Shown: positions 9,857-18,048 of the stretch, piece by piece
Layout of the letters: each line of letters begins with the position of its first letter
Numbering within the stretch: the stretch's first letter is position 1
Source of the DNA: Alteromonas macleodii
Lineage (GTDB): Bacteria > Pseudomonadota > Gammaproteobacteria > Enterobacterales > Alteromonadaceae
DNA: 64,000 bases
Direction: 5' to 3'
Assembly: GCF_903772925.1 (NCBI RefSeq)
Contig: NZ_LR812090.1
Location: 1,694,333-1,758,332 of the forward strand
Position numbers and translations under genes: made by a program
Notes under the pieces: model-generated
The model's database searches: none
What the model was told of the DNA's origin: nothing
Seen by the model: only the letters and a program-made list of their open reading frames with translations

Positions 9857-10597
9857 TTGATAGACTTACATAGCCACATATTGCCTGGCATCGACGATGG
9901 TGCCAGGTCTTTAGACATTGCCTTGGAAATGGCGCAGCAAGCTGTAGATGGCGGTGTTCGCCATATGGTCTGTACACCACATATTCACAAAGGCTACTTT
10001 GACAATACGTTTAAGTCTATCGAACATACTTTCCTAGAATTTAAAAAAGAAATAAACCGCGCGTCTATTCCTCTTTCTCTTTCTTTTGCCGCAGAAGTGC
10101 GCGTTAACGAGCTAATTCCTATTTGGTTCAAGCAAAAGGAACTGCCTTTTTTAGGCGATTATAACGGCAAGCATATCCTGCTACTGGAAATGCCACATAG
10201 TCATATACCGCAAGGCTTGGAAGTTCTTATAAAATGGCTCTTGAAAAATAATGTACAGCCACTTATTGCACACCCAGAGCGCAATCGCGAGCTGTTAGCC
10301 GAGCAGCACAAATTTAGTTGGTTGCAGCGTCAAGGCTGTATGTTTCAAGTTACCGCAGGTGCGTTAACAGGCCGCTTTGGCGACAAGGTAGAAGATTTCG
10401 CATTAGCTATGATGCGAAACAAAGCATTTCATGTAGTGGCGTCAGACACCCATGACCTTGTACGCCGGCCTAACGATATGGGGGCCGCTTACGAAGTTGT
10501 GTCGGCATTCAGTGATGAATTTGCACAAGAAGTTTTTGTAACGCGACCTGGTGCGATAGTGTCGTTTGAACAAAAAAATGAACCAATCAATGACTAG
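9857..10597 (+). CDS. PHP-family tyrosine-protein phosphatase (CpsB/YwqE type)
   Basis: A 246-aa metal-dependent phosphatase that should dephosphorylate the Wzc-like kinase. Metal ligands are visible in DLHSHILPGIDDGARS (residues 3-18), CTPHIHKG, LIAHPERNRE and ASDTHD. The start is TTG at 9857, because MIDLHSHILPG is the canonical N-terminus. No good ribosome site is seen, so coupling to the upstream stop 9 bp away is likely. This manganese-type phosphatase is typical of Gram-positive capsule loci and is also found in some marine gammaproteobacterial loci. The ASDTHD codons happen to contain AGACACCCAT, which matches the 63-kb repeat core. Confidence 0.92.
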   Translation: MIDLHSHILPGIDDGARSLDIALEMAQQAVDGGVRHMVCTPHIHKGYFDNTFKSIEHTFLEFKKEINRASIPLSLSFAAEVRVNELIPIWFKQKELPFLGDYNGKHILLLEMPHSHIPQGLEVLIKWLLKNNVQPLIAHPERNRELLAEQHKFSWLQRQGCMFQVTAGALTGRFGDKVEDFALAMMRNKAFHVVASDTHDLVRRPNDMGAAYEVVSAFSDEFAQEVFVTRPGAIVSFEQKNEPIND

Positions 10598-11345
10598 CCG
10601 TTCACTTAATATCTTCAAAGATAACAGCCTAATACTGAAGTGGACAATGGTGCTAGTTGCTGGCTTCTGTTTTTTGTGGAGCTTCCAGCTTTTTATAGCG
10701 GGCAATGCGTATTACAGTGTCAAAAATGATATTGAGGGGTGGCAACTAAGCCCTGACAAAGCTTCAATAAACAGAATTGACAGGGGCCTAGGTAAAATTG
10801 GGAACGCTATCGATTATTTCCCAGATAACGCTCTGTATTATCAAATACAAGGGCAGTTATTTGAGTGGAAAGCCGTTGTTGAAAAGAGAAGTGAAGAATC
10901 GGGCGATGCTGAATTAGGCTTAAAGAGCCATAGCGATAACTTAAACAATGCGGCAGAAAGCTATGAAAAAAGCCTGTTATTAAGGCCTACTTGGAGCGGC
11001 AGTTGGATTGGCTTGGCATCTGTAAAGCTGCTGCGTGATGAGTTAGATGATGAGTTTTATCGTTATCTAAAAAACGCCAAGCAAGCCGGCCCACAGGATG
11101 CCATAGTGCACAAGTTTATTGTGGAGTTCGGCTTAGAAATGTTTAGTGCAAGGTCTATCCACTACGTAAAAATTAAAGAGCAATTGAAACAGCATTTGAA
11201 TTTAGGCCTTCAAAACCCACTAAGCAGAGATTTTGTTTTAAAGGCAATACAAAAGCATAATGCGAGTGAAACCGTTTGTAGATGGTTACGTGACGCCAGT
11301 TACCCAGTTCGAAAACGCATTTCTAACTGCATAACTTATGATTAG
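10578..11345 (+). CDS. TPR-like membrane-anchored polysaccharide protein (VpsP-like)
   Basis: This 255-aa protein has one N-terminal membrane helix (about residues 16-40) and a helical, TPR-like remainder (YEKSLLLRPTWSGSWIGLAS). An earlier TTG at 10566 is possible. The ATG at 10578 is preferred, although neither has a clear ribosome site. The gene overlaps the phosphatase by 20 bp and closes the rightward operon. Its place after the Wzc-like gene mirrors VpsP in the Vibrio polysaccharide locus. The biochemical role is unknown. Confidence 0.6.
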   Translation: MNQSMTSRSLNIFKDNSLILKWTMVLVAGFCFLWSFQLFIAGNAYYSVKNDIEGWQLSPDKASINRIDRGLGKIGNAIDYFPDNALYYQIQGQLFEWKAVVEKRSEESGDAELGLKSHSDNLNNAAESYEKSLLLRPTWSGSWIGLASVKLLRDELDDEFYRYLKNAKQAGPQDAIVHKFIVEFGLEMFSARSIHYVKIKEQLKQHLNLGLQNPLSRDFVLKAIQKHNASETVCRWLRDASYPVRKRISNCITYD

Positions 11346-11756
11346 TTAGCCTTTTCCATTTAGCCAATCCCACAAGCCTAAAGAAAACCCTTCAAAAAGG
11401 TTTATACCCAACCAGCTCTTTAAAATATACAGTAGCACTAAGCCTAACACTAAAGATACGCATAAGAATAAAGCAATAATCGCCGCCATCACCAGTTTGC
11501 CTATACGGCTTTCGGTACGCGACAGGTCGCGCTTATCTCGGCCTGCCAATAAAACAAAGTAATATCGGCTTCGTAGTAAACCTATAGTGCCTCTTACATC
11601 AACTTTGTGGCTACCCCATCGCCGACCGGCCAGGGCTGTGTTTAAGTGAAACAGTTGGTCGTCAGTAAAAGAATCGGCAACATTTTTAGGCATACGTTCC
11701 AGCATATGTTGAACGTTTGGCTCTTCTTTTATCGGTCGCTTTATCTTTAATACCAC
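11346..11756 (-). CDS. Small membrane protein of unknown function
   Basis: This is a 136-aa protein with a GTG start 8 nt after AGGGGA. The soluble N-terminal half includes RMPKNVADSFTDDQLFHLNT. Two basic stretches follow, then one long hydrophobic segment (about residues 88-113) and an amphipathic C-terminus (LFEGFSLGLWDWLNGKG). I do not recognise a functional family. It abuts the convergent VpsP-like gene and lies 33 bp downstream of the O-antigen-ligase-like gene, so it is probably cotranscribed with that gene and acts in the envelope. Confidence 0.6.
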   Translation of the reverse strand: MVLKIKRPIKEEPNVQHMLERMPKNVADSFTDDQLFHLNTALAGRRWGSHKVDVRGTIGLLRSRYYFVLLAGRDKRDLSRTESRIGKLVMAAIIALFLCVSLVLGLVLLYILKSWLGINLFEGFSLGLWDWLNGKG

Positions 11757-11789
11757 ACAAATCCCCTTGTGTTATAAAACCAATGCTGG

Positions 11790-13202
11790 TTATTTATCTT
11801 GTCTTCCCATAGGTATATCGCGGCTTAACGCACCTAGCGCTAACAGTATAATAAATATAGCGGTATTTGCTGGTGCTTGTAGAGGAAAGTCTACTGTACT
11901 GTGTAATGCCATCCCAATAACCGCCATAACAGTTGCAAAGGCTGTTCCTCTTGGCAGTGGATGTCTTCGGTGTCGTATTGCGCTTAAGGCGCTTTTCGCG
12001 CACAGCAATACAAGCACGGCTATAATGGCTGCGCCTACTATGCCAAACTCAATAGCAAACTGAAGGTATTCATTGTGAGCGTGATCGTAAAAGTGCTGAA
12101 TAGATTCACTTTGTACCTGAGGGTATACCGTATAAAAGGTGCCCCCGCCTGTACCGATAACTCCATATTGAGAAAGAAGGGGCAGGGCATCAGTTACAAC
12201 TTCATCTCTGCTTTCTTGGGTTAAGTTTGTTTGTTCTAAGCGTTGCTGTACCTGCTTAAGTCCAAAAAGGCTACTAACAATAAGAATGTCGATTACCAGC
12301 ATACTGATAAATAGTACTACATAGCTTTTTTGACGGGGTTTAAAGTAAATTAAGCCTAGTGTAGCGGTAATAGTCATGGCTATGAAAAAAGCGCTGTTAC
12401 CCATTCTAGAGCGAGACATAACTAACGCGATAACCATTATAATAATACCTATACGAAACAGCACTTTATTGCTTAACCAAAAACGTACTATTCTTCGTAA
12501 TCGCTCTCTAGGGCTAGAACCGCTTCGAACACGCAAACTAGCTATCATGTAACCAATGGCAGCGCTCAAACATAGCAAAAGAAAGTTAGCGTAGTGGTTC
12601 TTATACACAAAACTTCCCGTTGCGATATGCGAAACTGGTAACTTAAACACCAAGCTATACTGCAGACCAGACAATACTTCTAACGAACCATATATAGCCT
12701 GAAACACGCCAGCAGCACTTATCACAATCAATATATATCTAAGTCGCTTGCCTGTATTAACCAAAGTCAGCGTTATAAAAAATAAGAAACAATAGGCGAG
12801 GGATTTGAAGAATATTACATCGCTTTGGCCCACATCGAAGCTAAGAGGTAGCCATTGCGAGCTTATATTTTCCATACCCTGAATATTTTCATTAAGTAAA
12901 AAATTAACGCGTTCGGGGCGCAGAGCTTCAATCAAAGAAAAGGGTAGGGGGACTATATTGATAAGCTGCCAGGTTAAAAATACTAACCATACAATTACCA
13001 GCAGTTTGTATTTTGTGTATAGCTTTGTAAGTAGAGATTTGTGCGTAAGTAATAAAATGCCGCCAAGAAAGAAAACTGACATTTGCATTAGTGCCCACGC
13101 CCACGGGCGATTGGCACCTAGTGATAAAGGCAGCCAAAACAAGGTAAACAAAAGAAAACCGAAAAGAAACTTTTCGGTTTTCTGGGTATTAAAAATAGGC
13201 AC
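11790..13202 (-). CDS. O-antigen ligase/polymerase family protein (Wzy/WaaL-like)
   Basis: A 470-aa polytopic protein with about 10-12 membrane segments. The N-terminus FLLFTLFWLPLSLGANRPWA is typical of the O-antigen ligase superfamily. A large periplasmic loop holds YGVIGTGGGTFYTVYPQVQ and DHAHNEYLQFAIEFG, with the conserved histidine region. The enzyme would polymerise or transfer the lipid-linked polymer. The start is GTG at 13202 with no visible ribosome site, and a terminator-like hairpin lies within its first codons (13154-13182). The true start or its control is therefore uncertain. Another Wzy-like gene lies at 18.0 kb. Confidence 0.85.
   Translation of the reverse strand: MPIFNTQKTEKFLFGFLLFTLFWLPLSLGANRPWAWALMQMSVFFLGGILLLTHKSLLTKLYTKYKLLVIVWLVFLTWQLINIVPLPFSLIEALRPERVNFLLNENIQGMENISSQWLPLSFDVGQSDVIFFKSLAYCFLFFITLTLVNTGKRLRYILIVISAAGVFQAIYGSLEVLSGLQYSLVFKLPVSHIATGSFVYKNHYANFLLLCLSAAIGYMIASLRVRSGSSPRERLRRIVRFWLSNKVLFRIGIIIMVIALVMSRSRMGNSAFFIAMTITATLGLIYFKPRQKSYVVLFISMLVIDILIVSSLFGLKQVQQRLEQTNLTQESRDEVVTDALPLLSQYGVIGTGGGTFYTVYPQVQSESIQHFYDHAHNEYLQFAIEFGIVGAAIIAVLVLLCAKSALSAIRHRRHPLPRGTAFATVMAVIGMALHSTVDFPLQAPANTAIFIILLALGALSRDIPMGRQDK
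13154..13182 (-). terminator. Perfect 13-bp hairpin at the start of the O-antigen-ligase-like gene
   Basis: GAAAACCGAAAAG and its exact complement flank a 3-nt loop. On the minus strand a CTTTTGTTT tract follows. It lies 59 bp after the stop of the small secreted-protein gene and 20-48 nt inside the next coding region. It may terminate the first transcript or attenuate the second. Confidence 0.7.
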
Positions 13203-13240
13203 TTACAACGTACTAGCGCGAAATTTAAATGTAATGGACT

Positions 13241-13810
13241 TTAGTTCGCTGAAATAGTGGTGTCGCCGCCGCCAGCGCCAGCAGCTCCCGTACCTACACC
13301 TAGCGGAGAAAACGTATTGCCAGCCGCGCCTGCAGCAGTTGCAGTTAGGGTACTAGGGTCTACACCCGCATTGATAACCGCTAATAGCGCGTCTTCTTCG
13401 CTTATAACCTGCATCTGAAGGGCAATGTTATAAATCTCGTTAGCATCTTCTGGGAACATCAAAATAGCAATGGTTACAACCTGCGCAGCTTGTTCAGGCA
13501 ATGCTGTAAAACCTGCTATAGCAAGTTCAAAGCCGGTGGCGTTATCATTCAAAAGGCCCACCAATGATTCGAAAGCATTCTGATTTTCACCTAGATAAGC
13601 CATAGCTGATGCATCAAAAAATAGTGCTTCATCAAGCACGGTTTGGCTTACTTCACTTGCTGCTTGCTCAACCGCGGCACCTTCTTCAATTTCAGTAACC
13701 AAAAGGTTTCTAACTTGTAGGCCTGGTACGCTACCTTCTTGTGCAAAAGAAACTGTCGAAAAAGCGATTAAAGCGCTTAAAAGCACAGATAAAAAAACGT
13801 TGCTACGCAT
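13241..13810 (-). CDS. Small secreted protein of unknown function
   Basis: This 189-aa protein has a signal peptide (MRSNVFLSVLLSALIAFSTV, cleavage after SFA near residue 23). An acidic, alanine-rich helical region follows, then a Gly/Ala-rich tail (GVGTGAAGAGGGDTTISAN). I do not recognise a family. The segment EEDALLAVINAGVDPSTLTA resembles DIYESAITAGLDPSIVFAAS in the N-terminal half of the beta-helix lipoprotein at 29.7-32.2 kb, so the two may share a small helical domain. It lies between lapD and the O-antigen-ligase-like gene. A periplasmic or extracellular role with the polymer is a guess. Confidence 0.65.
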   Translation of the reverse strand: MRSNVFLSVLLSALIAFSTVSFAQEGSVPGLQVRNLLVTEIEEGAAVEQAASEVSQTVLDEALFFDASAMAYLGENQNAFESLVGLLNDNATGFELAIAGFTALPEQAAQVVTIAILMFPEDANEIYNIALQMQVISEEDALLAVINAGVDPSTLTATAAGAAGNTFSPLGVGTGAAGAGGGDTTISAN

Positions 13811-13869
13811 AACTTATCCTTAGATTAAAAACGTCGGGTTAGCTTCTTGCTAACACCATATAGCCATAT

Positions 13870-13911
13870 TGTACAACAAGTGAACGTACAAGATCTCGCT
13901 TTTGTTGTACA
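13870..13911. promoter_or_regulatory. Inverted repeat between lapD and the small secreted-protein gene
   Basis: TGTACAACAA (13870-13879) and TTGTTGTACA (13902-13911) are perfect 10-bp arms 22 bp apart. A further GTACAA half-site lies between them. There is no T-run, so an operator is more likely than a terminator. It lies about 60 bp upstream of the secreted-protein start. Confidence 0.45.
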
Positions 13912-13943
13912 TCTTATTCACTTATGCTCATTTTACGCGTGTA

Positions 13944-15881
13944 TTAATACTGCCACAGCGAAGGTTTCGCGAAATAAAACCCTTGTTGATATGAAACATC
14001 TAACTTTGATAAAGCGACACATTCCGCTTCATTCTCAACAAGTTCAGCAATAATGTTAATACTTAACCCACGAGCGATACTCAATAAACTACTTACAAAC
14101 AGCTGACTGTCTTTGTCTGAGTGAATATCTTTCGTAAGTTTGCCGGAAATTTTTACAAAATGAGGCTGAATAGCCCTCAACCCGACTAACGATGCAAGAT
14201 TGTCTCCAAAATGTTCAATGGTAATCTTGCAGCCTAAATTAACCAGCAACTTGCAAAACGATACTGCATCGTTCTTATGGTGTATTAGTGCAGAATCTTC
14301 TAATTCAAAGATCAAATAGGTGCACAGCGCTTCATTTTGGTTCAGTAAACCTAATAGCCACTGTCTAAACGAAGCATTGGCTAGCGACGCGTTCGCAATG
14401 TTAATGGCAACATTGCGTTTATCTTTTGCTAGCTTATTAAGCACTAGACTTACCACCAACTTATCTACCTCAGGAATTAAGTTCAAGCGCTCTGACGCCG
14501 GAATTAATTGAGACATTGGTATAGGGTTGCCAGTATCTTTGTCTTTAAATCGGGCAAACGCCTCGAAATAAGCGGGCGTGTTTTGGTCAACGTTCATTAC
14601 AGGCTGAATAAGTATATCGGCATACTGCTGGTGTAATATTTGGTTCAAACGCTCTTTCCACGCCGTATTGCTGTGAATGTGAGAAAGCTCAGACGCAAAT
14701 TGCCAGCCATTGGGTTGCTTTGTGGCTGCCATAAGCGCGCTATCAGCGTTTTCCATAATTTCAGAAAAAGATTGCTGGTCATTGAATTGCGCTGCACCTA
14801 TCCACACTGCCTTACTGCCATCTTTAAGCGGGTTGTAGTGAGACAAAGTGGTATTAAGTACCTGCAGGTGCGCTTCACATTCTTGCTTTGTCATAGCCTC
14901 GGTAACTAACACAAAATCAGCGCCCGATATCCTAAACAAAAATGATGTTTCTTGAATACTAGATGAGAAGTTTTTAAGCTCTTTGGCCACATCAGTAACA
15001 TACTTATCACCATCTTGTGCGCCTAATGTCATGTTAATAGCGTTTAGTTGTGCAAGACGTATTAAAATTACATAGCCTTCATCCGAGGTGGCAGTTTTAC
15101 TTAGTAGCGCGTTCATATGGCGGGTGAAAGCGTTTCTATTTTGCACACCGGTAAGACTGTCTTCAAAAGCTTGAATTCTAAACTGCTCGGCCTTTTGGGT
15201 TAATTCTTTAAACATTACTTCAACAGAAGATGAAAGCCTGTTTACCGCCTGAGTTATAAAAGAAAGTTCTTTCGTAAAAGGTTTGTAGTTAATGTGGGAA
15301 AACTTTTGATTTTGAATATCTTCAATTTTGTTTACCACAATACGAAGGGGTTTTGTGATGGCAGTAATGATAAAGAGCAGGGCAATATAGGCAAAAACGA
15401 AGGCTGCAAAAAACATAAACGCGCTTTGTTTAACGCTTTCCCACAGGGTTTCATTTGCAAGCCCTGGGTGACTTTGAACCGCAAGCTCACCCGCCATCGT
15501 CCAACCATTATTCAATTCAGTTTTCTCTACCGGTGGTGTAACTTCCACAATGTTAGTAAACCAGTCTGGCACTGAATCAATGGTATTAGGGTTGCGCCTT
15601 TCAATTAGTAAATTCCCTTCCATATCGGTAATGGTTATATATTGGTAAAACCCTCTATCGAAAATAGCATTGACCATGGTTTCGGCTACCGCAATACCGT
15701 TGTCTTCACTTAAATATGGGGTGATAGATAGCCCCAACGAGGTCGCAGTATCTTGCGCGTGGGTGGCAAGCTGCTCGTTTACATACTCTCTGGTTAGCTT
15801 AACGTTTATTATGAAAGAACCAGCAAAAACCAGTATCAAAAAAACGAGTAAGCTTGTACTTAATTGGGTAGATAGTCTCAT
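13944..15881 (-). CDS. lapD: c-di-GMP receptor LapD
   Basis: This is a 645-aa inner-membrane protein that, when bound to c-di-GMP, holds the protease LapG and so keeps a surface adhesin attached. In order: a membrane helix (residues about 7-29), a periplasmic LapD/MoxY domain, a second helix (about 150-175) and a HAMP linker. Then come a degenerate GGDEF domain (SGADF instead of GGDEF) and a degenerate EAL domain (EAF instead of EAL), ending QGFYFAKPSLWQY. Both catalytic motifs are lost, as expected of a receptor. Its ATG overlaps the lapG stop by one base (TAATG), so the two are coupled. Confidence 0.93.
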   Translation of the reverse strand: MRLSTQLSTSLLVFLILVFAGSFIINVKLTREYVNEQLATHAQDTATSLGLSITPYLSEDNGIAVAETMVNAIFDRGFYQYITITDMEGNLLIERRNPNTIDSVPDWFTNIVEVTPPVEKTELNNGWTMAGELAVQSHPGLANETLWESVKQSAFMFFAAFVFAYIALLFIITAITKPLRIVVNKIEDIQNQKFSHINYKPFTKELSFITQAVNRLSSSVEVMFKELTQKAEQFRIQAFEDSLTGVQNRNAFTRHMNALLSKTATSDEGYVILIRLAQLNAINMTLGAQDGDKYVTDVAKELKNFSSSIQETSFLFRISGADFVLVTEAMTKQECEAHLQVLNTTLSHYNPLKDGSKAVWIGAAQFNDQQSFSEIMENADSALMAATKQPNGWQFASELSHIHSNTAWKERLNQILHQQYADILIQPVMNVDQNTPAYFEAFARFKDKDTGNPIPMSQLIPASERLNLIPEVDKLVVSLVLNKLAKDKRNVAINIANASLANASFRQWLLGLLNQNEALCTYLIFELEDSALIHHKNDAVSFCKLLVNLGCKITIEHFGDNLASLVGLRAIQPHFVKISGKLTKDIHSDKDSQLFVSSLLSIARGLSINIIAELVENEAECVALSKLDVSYQQGFYFAKPSLWQY

Positions 15882-16552
15882 TATTCTTCTTTATCTCCGT
15901 ACATAACGCGGTCTAGCCGCTCTACCATATCGTCCCACATCTTCATCGGGCCACTTCCCCTTAGCTTACGGCCCGTTCCCATAGCTTTTGCGGCCCACAA
16001 GCCGTTACCATTAAAGCTATAAATGGGTGACAAATCTCTTCTTTTATTAGCAGGCAATATACGCCTATTTATATTATCCAAAACAAGTGGAATAGAGGTT
16101 GGGGTTTCATAATACGCCAAAACCATGTGGGGTTGGCGTAATTCTAAGGCGGTTACATACATTAATCGCAACTGTTGTTCAGGGACGCCAAGTTCAATTA
16201 AAGAGAAGTATTTGGCAATAGTGTAGTCTTCACAGTCGCCAGCACCGGTAGAAATAAACTCAATTGGCGTTGCCCAATAATCTTTTTGCTGCCAATGAAC
16301 AAGGTCGTCTACAAAATCGAAACGGTTAAAAAAGCGGTTTATCTGATAAAGCTTTTCGTCTAGATCTTCGCTCTGTAACTCATCAACCAATTGTCGCCAT
16401 TTAGCAACGTCTTCTTTTGCTTCGCTGCCATAAACTGAGTTAATGCGTGCATAAACTTGCGGTGTGAAAACGGTTTTTTGTTGGGCGATTGGCGATGTAA
16501 CCGCAAGTAAAGTAAGACCTACAACAACAGCCGAGCGAACAGCGGTTAGCAT
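15881..16552 (-). CDS. lapG: Periplasmic adhesin-cleaving cysteine protease LapG
   Basis: A transglutaminase-like cysteine protease that cuts the N-terminal retention region of LapA-type adhesins. The triad is visible as Cys in GAGDCEDYT, His in RQPHMVLAYY and Asp in LVLDNINRR, with spacing close to that of LapG. I chose the ATG at 16552 because the signal peptide (MLTAVRSAVVVGLTLLAVTS) then starts at residue 1. An upstream TTG at 16609 would add 19 residues. No strong ribosome site supports either. It is coupled to lapD. No LapA-like adhesin is in the window. Confidence 0.92.
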   Translation of the reverse strand: MLTAVRSAVVVGLTLLAVTSPIAQQKTVFTPQVYARINSVYGSEAKEDVAKWRQLVDELQSEDLDEKLYQINRFFNRFDFVDDLVHWQQKDYWATPIEFISTGAGDCEDYTIAKYFSLIELGVPEQQLRLMYVTALELRQPHMVLAYYETPTSIPLVLDNINRRILPANKRRDLSPIYSFNGNGLWAAKAMGTGRKLRGSGPMKMWDDMVERLDRVMYGDKEE

Positions 16553-16906
16553 GCTGCGCAAAGCTGATTGGGTAAGAAAAGGAAAACAAAAACGTTTCTT
16601 TTGGTGCAAACCGTGGGTACTTTATGCAATAGATTAAGGCAAGTGTAAAAAATCTTTCACTACCATGCTATAGCATAGCTTGCCAACCAATAAGACAATG
16701 ATGGCAAACTTATTAAGAACTTGAAAGGCATTTTGGAAGCCAAGAAGTTTTTTTGTTTGTTATTGATCTTTTTGGCACATTTTATGTTTAACCTATCTTC
16801 GAATAGAGTTTTGAACATATAAGTACAGGGTGTGGGTTATGAACTTGCACACCTTCTGGTATCATTACCAAGCTTTGTAGTAAATTTACAACGAAAAGGA
16901 ACTTTC

Positions 16907-18046
16907 ATGGAGTACTCAGCGCGTCCAGCGGTGTTTATCATTAATTCACTTGAAGGCGGTGGCGCTGAACGAGTAATGGTTAAATTGTTAACCATAATGC
17001 AATCTTATTTCGTTGCTAAAAACATTCCTGTACATCTAATTCTGCTAGACGACTTGCCAGAATCTCAAGTTTGCCCCGAGTACGTTAATAAAATAGTGCT
17101 TAATTCCCAAGGCAGTTTAGTTTCAGGTTATAAACAGCTTAAGCCCGTTCTAGCAGAACTAAACCCAGAATATTGCTTTAGCTTTTTAACGCGAAGTAAC
17201 TTCTTGAACGCTACGTTAGCCAAGCGCTTAAAGTTTAAAGCTATAATTAGCGAGCGGGTTAATACAACAAGTCATCTCTCTGGCGGCTTAAAGGATAGTG
17301 TAAGCCGTTTATTAGTTCGTCTGCTTTACAATAAAGCCGACAGTGTTGTAGCTGTATCTGAAGGTGTAAGAGCTGACCTTATCGATAACTATTCAGTATC
17401 AAGAGACAAGGTATCGGTGTTGTACAACCCTTACGATATAGACCAGCTTCAGATTCAGGCTTCAGAAAGTGTGTCGGACCTACCGACTAAGCCTTACATT
17501 ATTGGGGTAGGGCGCTTAGTTAAGAATAAAAACTTCTCTTTACTAATTAACGCCTACGCCAAGGCAAACATAGCAGAAAGCTTGGTAATTTTGGGCGTAG
17601 GCGATGAAGAAGCAAACCTTAAAGCGCAAGCTAAAGAGCTAGGAATTGATAACAAGGTTCAGTTTCTTGGCTTTAAAGCAAACCCATACCCTTATTTAAG
17701 TAATGCCGAATACTTTGTAAGTACATCGAATGCTGAAGGGTTTCCTAACGCCATTGTTGAAGCTATGTGTTTAGGAAAAGCAGTAATAGCAACAAACTGT
17801 GAGTCGGGCCCTGCGGAAATTATTGCCGAACAATATCCTTACAGAGTAACTGGCGCTAGTGAGGAAAAAAACGGTATTCTGTGTGAGTTAAATAACGCTG
17901 AAGGTGTTGCAAGTGCGTTAGGCTCATTCAGTGATGAAACCGTTCGGGTATCTTACGCTGCTAAGAGCAAAAGCTGTGCAAAGCAATTTTCTTACAATGC
18001 CTTTCAAGAAAAAGTAATAGCCATTATTGAAAAGGTTTGCAAATAA
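16907..18046 (+). CDS. Glycosyltransferase, GT4 family
   Basis: This 379-aa cytosolic enzyme should add one sugar to the growing lipid-linked repeat. The N-domain has INSLEGGGAERVMVKLL. The C-domain has IGVGRLVKNKNFSLLINAY and the EX7E-type motif NAEGFPNAIVEAMCLGKAVI. The ATG at 16907 is preceded by AAGGAAC at good spacing. An in-frame start at 16832 would add 25 residues unlike the family. It begins a long rightward block in which the polymerase-like gene starts 3 bp after its stop. Donor and acceptor sugars are unknown. Confidence 0.88.
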   Translation: MEYSARPAVFIINSLEGGGAERVMVKLLTIMQSYFVAKNIPVHLILLDDLPESQVCPEYVNKIVLNSQGSLVSGYKQLKPVLAELNPEYCFSFLTRSNFLNATLAKRLKFKAIISERVNTTSHLSGGLKDSVSRLLVRLLYNKADSVVAVSEGVRADLIDNYSVSRDKVSVLYNPYDIDQLQIQASESVSDLPTKPYIIGVGRLVKNKNFSLLINAYAKANIAESLVILGVGDEEANLKAQAKELGIDNKVQFLGFKANPYPYLSNAEYFVSTSNAEGFPNAIVEAMCLGKAVIATNCESGPAEIIAEQYPYRVTGASEEKNGILCELNNAEGVASALGSFSDETVRVSYAAKSKSCAKQFSYNAFQEKVIAIIEKVCK

Positions 18047-18048
18047 AC

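Noticed and set aside
10441..10455. AGACACCCAT in the phosphatase gene as a further copy of the 63-kb element
   Set aside because: It encodes the conserved metal-site SDTH, lacks the TTTGTAAG half, and is isolated, so chance is sufficient.
16672..16683. Palindrome ATGCTATAGCAT upstream of lapG as an operator
   Set aside because: A single short A/T-rich palindrome without supporting half-sites; too likely by chance.
16771..16787. Sigma-54 promoter upstream of the GT4 gene (TTGGCACATTTTATGTT)
   Set aside because: The -24 half is perfect, but the -12 half reads ATGT instead of TTGC, so the invariant GC is lost.
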